A stretch of DNA of 40,178 nt. Source: an uncultured Fidelibacterota bacterium (GTDB lineage Bacteria > Fidelibacterota > Marinisomatia > Marinisomatales > TCS55). The position numbers were made by a program, and so were the translations under genes. The DNA is taken from positions 1-40,178 of the forward strand of contig CAJWZD010000018.1 of NCBI GenBank assembly GCA_913049685.1, in the 5' to 3' direction. The notes under the pieces were generated by a model. It did no database searches, was not told where the DNA came from, and was given only the letters and a program-made list of their open reading frames with translations. Below, in pieces: positions 34,556-40,178 of this stretch; within the stretch, counting starts at the first letter, position 1; each line of letters starts with the position of its first letter.

Positions 34556-36606
34556 TCTCAAATAATTTTATTACTAATGCATGTTTATTAATCTTATTTT
34601 TACCTCTAGTTGCTTTTCTTATTAATATTTTCTTTGGAAAGCGTTTACCAAGACAAGGTGACTGGATTTCTATTGGTGCAATAATCACCACTCTGGTTCT
34701 TTCATTATCTCTTTTTATTGGAATGCTATCTAATTGGGATTACAAATTTTCTCATGAAATATATTTCTCTTGGATTGACTTAGGTGCATTTAAAGTTGAT
34801 CTTGGGTTTTGGATTGACAATATAACGATAGTTATGCTTCTTGTTGTTTCGCTGATATCATCTATGACGCATATTTTTTCTTTAGAGTATATGAAAGGTG
34901 ATATTCGATACAATCGATATTATGCGTACCTAGGTTTATTTACATTTTCGATGAATGGAATTGTTTTAGCAAACAATTTAATGTCTCTTTATATATTTTG
35001 GGAGCTTGTAGGGGTAAGCTCGTTTCTCTTAATTGGACACTGGTTTGAGAAGAATTCAGCTGCAGACGCTAGTAAAAAAGCGTTTTTAACAAATCGCGTT
35101 GGAGATATTGGCTTCTTTATTGGTATCATGTTAATGTTTACAGCAATTGGATCATTTAATTTTCAGCAACTATTTTCGGGTGTATCCAATGGTATGATTT
35201 CTGGCTCACTTTTGACTTTTGCTGGATTAGGATTATTTATGGGTGCTGTAGGAAAATCTTCACAGTTTCCATTGCATATATGGCTTCCTGACGCGATGGA
35301 AGGACCAACGCCTGTTTCAGCATTGATGCATGCTGCTACCATGGTTGCTGCTGGGGTATATCTTACAGTAAGACTTTTTCCTATTTTTACTCCTGATGCG
35401 TTATTAGTTATTGCTTACGTTGGTGGCTTTACCGCAATATTTGCTGCGACAATCGCAATTACCCAAAATGATATTAAAAAGGTTTTAGCGTATTCGACAG
35501 TTAGCCAGTTGGGTTATATGATTTTAGCTGTTGGCGTTGGAAATTATGTTGCCGCCTTTTTCCACCTCCTAACCCATGCCATGTTCAAAGCATGCCTATT
35601 CTATGGCTCAGGCTCAGTTATTCATGCTATGCATCACTCTTTGCATGAGCTTCATGATGATGACACCGATCCGCAAGATATGAGAAATATGGGTGGCTTA
35701 AAAAATAAAATGCCAATAACAAGCTTAACGATGACAATTGCTACGCTTGCTATAGCTGGGGTTCCTTTATTCTCAGGTTTTTTATCTAAAGATGCTATTT
35801 TAGCAGGTACGCTGTATTTTGTAGATCGTCATCCGGAACACTTAGTTTTAGCTTTATTTGGATTTGGTGCTGCTGCAATCACAGCATTTTATATGTTTAG
35901 ATTAATTTTCTTAACTTTTTATGGCGAACCGAAAATGCCTAAAGTGTTTGAAGGAATTCATGAGTCACCAAAAGTTATGACATATCCTTTAATTATTTTA
36001 GCGACGCTGAGTTTCTTTATATTTTATACCCTTCCATACTTTAACCCATTTGCAGATTACGGCTGGTTTACAAAATTAATCAAAGCAACTAATTCTGCAG
36101 TTCCGGGGAACCCTACCGCAAAAGAAATTTATGATGGAGTTCACTATGCTCATTATACCGCAATGACTTTATCGTTTATTGTTGCTTCAGTGGGTATCGG
36201 ACTTTCATTTTTGACGTATTACAAAAAGAAGCTTTCTCCTGAAATTTGGACAAAAAGATTTGGTATTTTGCACAAGCTCTCATTAAATAAATATTATTTT
36301 GATGAGAATTATAATAGATTTTTTTACCAACCTTTTTTAAAGCTTTGCAATGCTATTGCGTACGTCGACTGGGACTTGTACGATAAATATTTTATTAATG
36401 GATTTGGGCACATTACAAAATTACTATCAAAAATTACCGGCCGTCTTGACTATGAAGGGCTTGATCAGACACTGGTTGATGGTATAGGAAAAACAGCAAA
36501 TAATGCTGGTAAGAATTTAAAGACAGTGCAAACCGGTAGGTTGCAAAACTACATGCTTTTTGCGCTTATTGGTGTCATAATAATTTTGGTTTTTCAAGCA
36601 ACCTAG
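34552..36606 (+). CDS. nuoL: NADH-quinone oxidoreductase subunit L
   Basis: This 684-residue antiporter-like proton-pumping subunit has about 14-16 helices. Key blocks are LYIFWELVGVSSFLLIGHW, GDIGFFIGIML, GKSSQFPLHIWLPDAMEGPTPVSALMHAATMVAAGVYL, ITQNDIKKVLAYSTVSQLGYM and FHLLTHAMFKACLFYGSGS, with the pumping Glu/Lys residues present. The C-terminal part forms the lateral helix that spans the membrane arm. GTG start overlapping nuoK as GTGA. Confidence 0.97.
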   Translation: MISNNFITNACLLILFLPLVAFLINIFFGKRLPRQGDWISIGAIITTLVLSLSLFIGMLSNWDYKFSHEIYFSWIDLGAFKVDLGFWIDNITIVMLLVVSLISSMTHIFSLEYMKGDIRYNRYYAYLGLFTFSMNGIVLANNLMSLYIFWELVGVSSFLLIGHWFEKNSAADASKKAFLTNRVGDIGFFIGIMLMFTAIGSFNFQQLFSGVSNGMISGSLLTFAGLGLFMGAVGKSSQFPLHIWLPDAMEGPTPVSALMHAATMVAAGVYLTVRLFPIFTPDALLVIAYVGGFTAIFAATIAITQNDIKKVLAYSTVSQLGYMILAVGVGNYVAAFFHLLTHAMFKACLFYGSGSVIHAMHHSLHELHDDDTDPQDMRNMGGLKNKMPITSLTMTIATLAIAGVPLFSGFLSKDAILAGTLYFVDRHPEHLVLALFGFGAAAITAFYMFRLIFLTFYGEPKMPKVFEGIHESPKVMTYPLIILATLSFFIFYTLPYFNPFADYGWFTKLIKATNSAVPGNPTAKEIYDGVHYAHYTAMTLSFIVASVGIGLSFLTYYKKKLSPEIWTKRFGILHKLSLNKYYFDENYNRFFYQPFLKLCNAIAYVDWDLYDKYFINGFGHITKLLSKITGRLDYEGLDQTLVDGIGKTANNAGKNLKTVQTGRLQNYMLFALIGVIIILVFQAT

Positions 36607-36627
36607 CGATTTTATAAAGGAAAAGAT

Positions 36628-38178
36628 ATGGATCATTTACTCAGTTGGATCATCTGGTTACCTGTTATTGGTATGGGCGTTATAGCCTTTATTCCCAGAA
36701 ACAAATCAAATCTGATTAAGCAAATTGCTGCATCGGTTTCTGGTGTTCAGCTTTTATTAACTATTTATTTGTGGAGTGTCTTCGATGCCAGTAACGGAAA
36801 TTTGCAATTTATGGAACGAGCAGAATGGATCCCATCATTTAATATTACCTACATACTAGGGGTTGATGGATTAAGCTTGCCCATGGTGTTTCTTATGGCT
36901 CTAATTGGATTCATTGGAATATTTGTTAGCTGGAACATTTCAAATGCTGTCAAAGGATACTTTTCATTATTTCTTCTTTTAAATACGGGTGTAATGGGAG
37001 TCTTTTTGGCCTTAGACTTCTTTCTATTTTATATTTTTTGGGAAGTCATGCTATTGCCTATGTACTTCTTGATTGGTATGTGGGGAGGGCCTCAGCGTGA
37101 GTATGCCGCAATCAAATTTTTTCTTTACACTCTGGCTGGTTCAGTATTGATGCTCATTGCAATATTAGCTCTTTACTTCACATGCGGAAATACATTTGAT
37201 ATGCTGCTCTTAATGGAGAGAGCCCCTATTGCGCTAGATGGAATGCTATGGTGGGGCATGAGCGCAATCAAAGTGATTTGGGTTTTATTATTTATAGGTT
37301 TTGCTATTAAGGTACCAGTTTTTCCTTTTCATACTTGGTTGCCATTGGCGCATGTTGAAGCCCCTACCGCCATTTCAGTTATACTTGCTGGTGTACTACT
37401 TAAGTTGGGCGTTTATGGAATGCTTAGAATTAACTATACAATGCTCCCAGATGGGGTATTTTGGTTTGCTGGTGCACTTGCAGTTCTAGGTTTAATAAAC
37501 GTGATTTGGGGAGCAATGTGTGCCCTTGCACAAAAAGATTTAAAAAAATTGGTCGCCTATTCATCTGTAAATCATATGGGGTATACACTCCTTGGTATGG
37601 CTGCAGTTATCGCAGCTTCAGAAATGAATGGATCGAATTTGATTAGCGCTCAAGCAGGAGTAGGTGGTGCAATATTTCAAATGTTTAACCACGGTACAAT
37701 TTCAGCAATGTTATTTATTCTGGTTGGAGTTATCTACGAAAGGGCGCACCATAGAGATATTGAGGGATTTGGAGGTCTTGCTTCCCAAATGCCGATCTAT
37801 ACAGCTTTTGTTGCTGTCGCATTTTTTGCTGGTCTGGGGCTACCAGGTTTTAGCGGTTTTGTTAGCGAAGCTATGATATTTATCGGCGCTTTTCCAGTAT
37901 TCAGAACGGTTGTCATAATTTCAACTCTAGGGATATTATTAAACGCAGCATACTTTTTGTGGGCTTTCCAAAGAATGTTTTTTGGCCCAGCAAATGAAAA
38001 GTATAACGATATACCTGAAATTAATAGAAGAGAAGTTTTAACCTTACTTCCTCTTGCGATCATTACATTGATACTTGGTGTATACCCTAGACCTTTTTTG
38101 GATTTGATTGCATCCACGTTAAATGTGCTCATTGAATCTGTCGTCATGTATGGTGGCATTGCTCAGGTAATCCAGTAG
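36628..38178 (+). CDS. nuoM: NADH-quinone oxidoreductase subunit M
   Basis: This 516-residue antiporter-like proton-pumping subunit has the family blocks LGVDGLSLPMVFLMALIGF, FYIFWEVMLLPMYFLIGMWGG, KVPVFPFHTWLPLAHVEAPTAISVILAGVLLKLGVYG, LAQKDLKKLVAYSSVNHMGY and FNHGTISAMLFILVG. AAAGGAAAAG before the ATG is a good ribosome site. It follows nuoL after a 21-base gap, the largest gap inside the nuo operon. Confidence 0.97.
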   Translation: MDHLLSWIIWLPVIGMGVIAFIPRNKSNLIKQIAASVSGVQLLLTIYLWSVFDASNGNLQFMERAEWIPSFNITYILGVDGLSLPMVFLMALIGFIGIFVSWNISNAVKGYFSLFLLLNTGVMGVFLALDFFLFYIFWEVMLLPMYFLIGMWGGPQREYAAIKFFLYTLAGSVLMLIAILALYFTCGNTFDMLLLMERAPIALDGMLWWGMSAIKVIWVLLFIGFAIKVPVFPFHTWLPLAHVEAPTAISVILAGVLLKLGVYGMLRINYTMLPDGVFWFAGALAVLGLINVIWGAMCALAQKDLKKLVAYSSVNHMGYTLLGMAAVIAASEMNGSNLISAQAGVGGAIFQMFNHGTISAMLFILVGVIYERAHHRDIEGFGGLASQMPIYTAFVAVAFFAGLGLPGFSGFVSEAMIFIGAFPVFRTVVIISTLGILLNAAYFLWAFQRMFFGPANEKYNDIPEINRREVLTLLPLAIITLILGVYPRPFLDLIASTLNVLIESVVMYGGIAQVIQ

Positions 38179-38185
38179 GTATTTA

Positions 38186-39676
38186 ATGAACAACTTAAAT
38201 AGTTTAGTATTTTTTTGGCCTGAGCTCCTATTGAGTGTAACGATACTCACTGCCATCTTAGCCGACCTTTTCTACAGCAAAAAAGATTCATTTAAAGTGG
38301 TCTACTGGTCTCTTGGTGGAATGTTTTTAACCTATATCGCTATCAGACTTCAAGATATTGAGCCTACCAGTCTCTTTATGGGTACAGTTGCGCATGACCC
38401 ATTCTCCCAGTTTTTCAAAATTTTAATCCTTATCTCTACAGCTATAGTCATGCTAATGAGTCTTGTGTCTGGTGAATTGAAAAAATACAGGATGGGTGAG
38501 TACTTCAGCATAATGACAATTATGACTTTTGGATTATTTTTAATGACTTCATCGATTGATATATTAATGGTTTATCTTTCTATTGAGATTGTTTCAATTA
38601 TGTCTTTCTTTCTTGCGGGCTACTTAAAAAGAAATTCATTAAGTAATGAGGCTTCATTGAAGTATGTCATTTATGGAGCTTTTTCATCTGGAATCATGCT
38701 TTACGGTTTAAGCATACTTTTCGGGCTTACTGGATCTACGAATTTTTTTGAAATGCAGAAAGCAATTTCTTTGTTAGGAGCTGATTCAAATCTTGCCTTA
38801 GTTCTTTCTACTGTTTTTATTTTAGTTGGTTTTGGCTATAAGATATCTGCCGTACCCTTCCATTTCTGGACTCCAGATGTTTATGAAGGATCTCCTTCAA
38901 CAATTACAGCCTATCTTTCTATTGCACCAAAAGCAGCAGGCTTTGCTCTAATGTTGCGTTTTTTTAATCAGGTTTTTGGTGACATGTCAATTGATATTTC
39001 TACTTCATGGTCAGCGATTAATAACGTTCCATGGCCAGAGCTAATTGCTGTATTATCTGCCGCTACAATGACTGTTGGTAATCTTGTTGCGATTCAGCAA
39101 AATAACGTCAAACGAATGCTAGCTTATTCTAGCATCGCGCATGCAGGCTATATGATGATGGCTATTCCCATGATGTCAAATTCTTCTATTGAAGGGGTCA
39201 TGATGTACCTCATAATGTATTTATTTATGAATCTTGGTGCGTTTTTTGTTGTTATTTATGTTAAAGACCAGATTGGCGGCGAAGATTATAACAGCTTTGA
39301 TGGATTAGGCTGGAAAATGCCCTATGTTGCAATTCCCATGACTCTATTTATGGTTGCTCTTACCGGTTTACCTCCAACAGCTGGTTTTGTAGGAAAGTTT
39401 TATATTTTTGCAGCAGTAATTGAATCAGGTTCTAGGTTTTATTGGTTGGCGTTTGTAGGTGTTATTAATAGTGTTATATCCCTGTATTATTATATTAGAG
39501 TTGTTAGACATATGTATCTCATTGGAGAGCGCAATGACGAATTTATCAATCCTTCATCTAAGCTCGTTTTGAGTCTTTTAGTAGTTTTGGCAATTCCCAG
39601 CTTTGTTTTTGGATGGTATTTCAGTCCAATAGCAGAATGGATTTCTAAATCAACAATTATGTTTCAAGGGATGTAA
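38186..39676 (+). CDS. nuoN: NADH-quinone oxidoreductase subunit N
   Basis: This 496-residue antiporter-like subunit is the third proton-pumping paralog of the membrane arm. Blocks include VYLSIEIVSIMSFFLAGYLKRN, YKISAVPFHFWTPDVYEGSPSTITAYLSIAPKAAGFALMLRF and IQQNNVKRMLAYSSIAHAGYMMMAIP, then TGLPPTAGFVGKFYIF. It closes the nuo gene set. The nqrA gene starts only 21 bases after its stop, on the same strand. Confidence 0.96.
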   Translation: MNNLNSLVFFWPELLLSVTILTAILADLFYSKKDSFKVVYWSLGGMFLTYIAIRLQDIEPTSLFMGTVAHDPFSQFFKILILISTAIVMLMSLVSGELKKYRMGEYFSIMTIMTFGLFLMTSSIDILMVYLSIEIVSIMSFFLAGYLKRNSLSNEASLKYVIYGAFSSGIMLYGLSILFGLTGSTNFFEMQKAISLLGADSNLALVLSTVFILVGFGYKISAVPFHFWTPDVYEGSPSTITAYLSIAPKAAGFALMLRFFNQVFGDMSIDISTSWSAINNVPWPELIAVLSAATMTVGNLVAIQQNNVKRMLAYSSIAHAGYMMMAIPMMSNSSIEGVMMYLIMYLFMNLGAFFVVIYVKDQIGGEDYNSFDGLGWKMPYVAIPMTLFMVALTGLPPTAGFVGKFYIFAAVIESGSRFYWLAFVGVINSVISLYYYIRVVRHMYLIGERNDEFINPSSKLVLSLLVVLAIPSFVFGWYFSPIAEWISKSTIMFQGM

Positions 39677-39697
39677 GAAAAATTAGAGTATAGACTG

Positions 39698-40178
39698 TTG
39701 GCTGATTTAAATATAATAAAGGGGCATGATATTCAGATTTCTGGATTACCAATCGCGGAGTTGAGCGCGGCTGACAAACCCAAAACTGTTGCTATTAAAC
39801 CCTATCAATTTAAGGGAATAAAGCCCAAGCTTCTTATTAAAGAAGGTGATACAGTTAAGATTGGTACCCCTGTTTTTAAGTGCAAAACAAACGATCAGAT
39901 TCTCTTTCCATCTCTTGGGTCCGGTAAAATAAAAGAAATTCAGTATGGTGAAAGAAGACGTATTGAAAAAATTGAAATTGAAATATCTAGTGAAGAAGCT
40001 TATGAACAAACAGACTCATTTTCATTTAGTGAAATTAGTGAGTTGAGCACTGAAAAAATAATGTCAAAGCTTGCTGATGGTTGCCTGATGCCGTTTATTC
40101 GCCAAAGACCCTTCAATAAAATTGCTGATCCTAAAAAATTACCCAGAGACATTTTTGTTTCTGGATGGAACACCGCAC
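39698..40178 (+). CDS. nqrA: Na+-translocating NADH:quinone reductase subunit A (5' part, runs off the window)
   Basis: From TTG 39698 about 160 residues are visible before the window ends. The start LNIIKGHDIQISGLP, then TVAIKPYQFKGIKPKLLIKEGDTVKIGTPVF, LFPSLGSGKIKEIQYGERR and PFIRQRPFNKIADP match NqrA, the large cytoplasmic subunit of Na+-NQR that docks quinone. TTG is chosen because the frame upstream closes at TAA 39674 and GAG lies nine bases before TTG; an ATG does not occur. NqrB-F presumably follow beyond the window. RnfC-like proteins share the fold, but the RxRPF motif and overall pattern favour NqrA. Confidence 0.9.
   Translation, partial: MADLNIIKGHDIQISGLPIAELSAADKPKTVAIKPYQFKGIKPKLLIKEGDTVKIGTPVFKCKTNDQILFPSLGSGKIKEIQYGERRRIEKIEIEISSEEAYEQTDSFSFSEISELSTEKIMSKLADGCLMPFIRQRPFNKIADPKKLPRDIFVSGWNTA

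Noticed and set aside
37301-37876. Short plus-strand frames inside nuoM
   Set aside because: They are out-of-frame readings of a gene with complete NuoM motifs.
39746-40009. 87-residue minus-strand frame near the right edge
   Set aside because: It is antisense to nqrA, which has strong family matches on the plus strand.

Overview
The window is a dense, AT-rich bacterial chromosome segment with no intergenic gap above about 160 bases. It contains no RNA genes, insertion sequences or CRISPR arrays that I can see. Gene content points to a Gram-negative marine-type bacterium of the Fibrobacterota-Chlorobi-Bacteroidota (FCB) superphylum. The supporting features are an outer-membrane beta-barrel, an 11-gene complex I locus without nuoEFG, a Na+-NQR gene directly after it, and a 31-residue mS38/COX24-type ribosomal peptide. 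A large TPR protein of a kind I associate with Candidatus Marinimicrobia (SAR406) makes that lineage my best guess. This is inference from gene content, not a phylogeny.

Layout. 1-823 (minus strand) holds the 5' part of a GapN-like aldehyde dehydrogenase and, overlapping its start by one base, only the C-terminal regulatory piece of threonine dehydratase (ilvA). At about 820 this abuts a TPR gene on the plus strand that has lost its 5' end, so the point looks like a rearrangement or chimeric join. A convergent acetyltransferase follows. 2954-6018 holds a YhaM-like OB-HD protein whose HD metal ligands are mostly gone, an ECF-transporter-like S component and an outer-membrane barrel. 6075-14216 is a housekeeping run: HNH nuclease, trpS, scpA, scpB, a pseudouridine synthase, cmk, rpsA, a YbbR-domain protein and tsaD. 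14217-20573 holds a membrane vWA protein, udg, rfbC, serS, plsC and an RfaE2-type nucleotidyltransferase, mixing surface-polysaccharide and lipid genes with translation. 20626-26719 holds a LysM lytic transglycosylase, sppA, an HU/IHF protein, the 31-residue ribosomal peptide, a secreted S1/P1-type nuclease, xseA, xseB and nadK. Two minus-strand genes follow, a Na/Pi cotransporter and proline dehydrogenase.

29579-39676 is nuoABCDHIJKLMN, the membrane arm plus quinone module of complex I without the NADH-input module. It is followed within 25 bases by nqrA, which runs off the window, so two respiratory ion pumps appear to share one locus.

Genes are tightly coupled. Most neighbours overlap by 1-17 bases (ATGA, TAATG or TTGA junctions), TTG starts are common, and both convergent gene pairs share a 4-base overlap of their stop codons.
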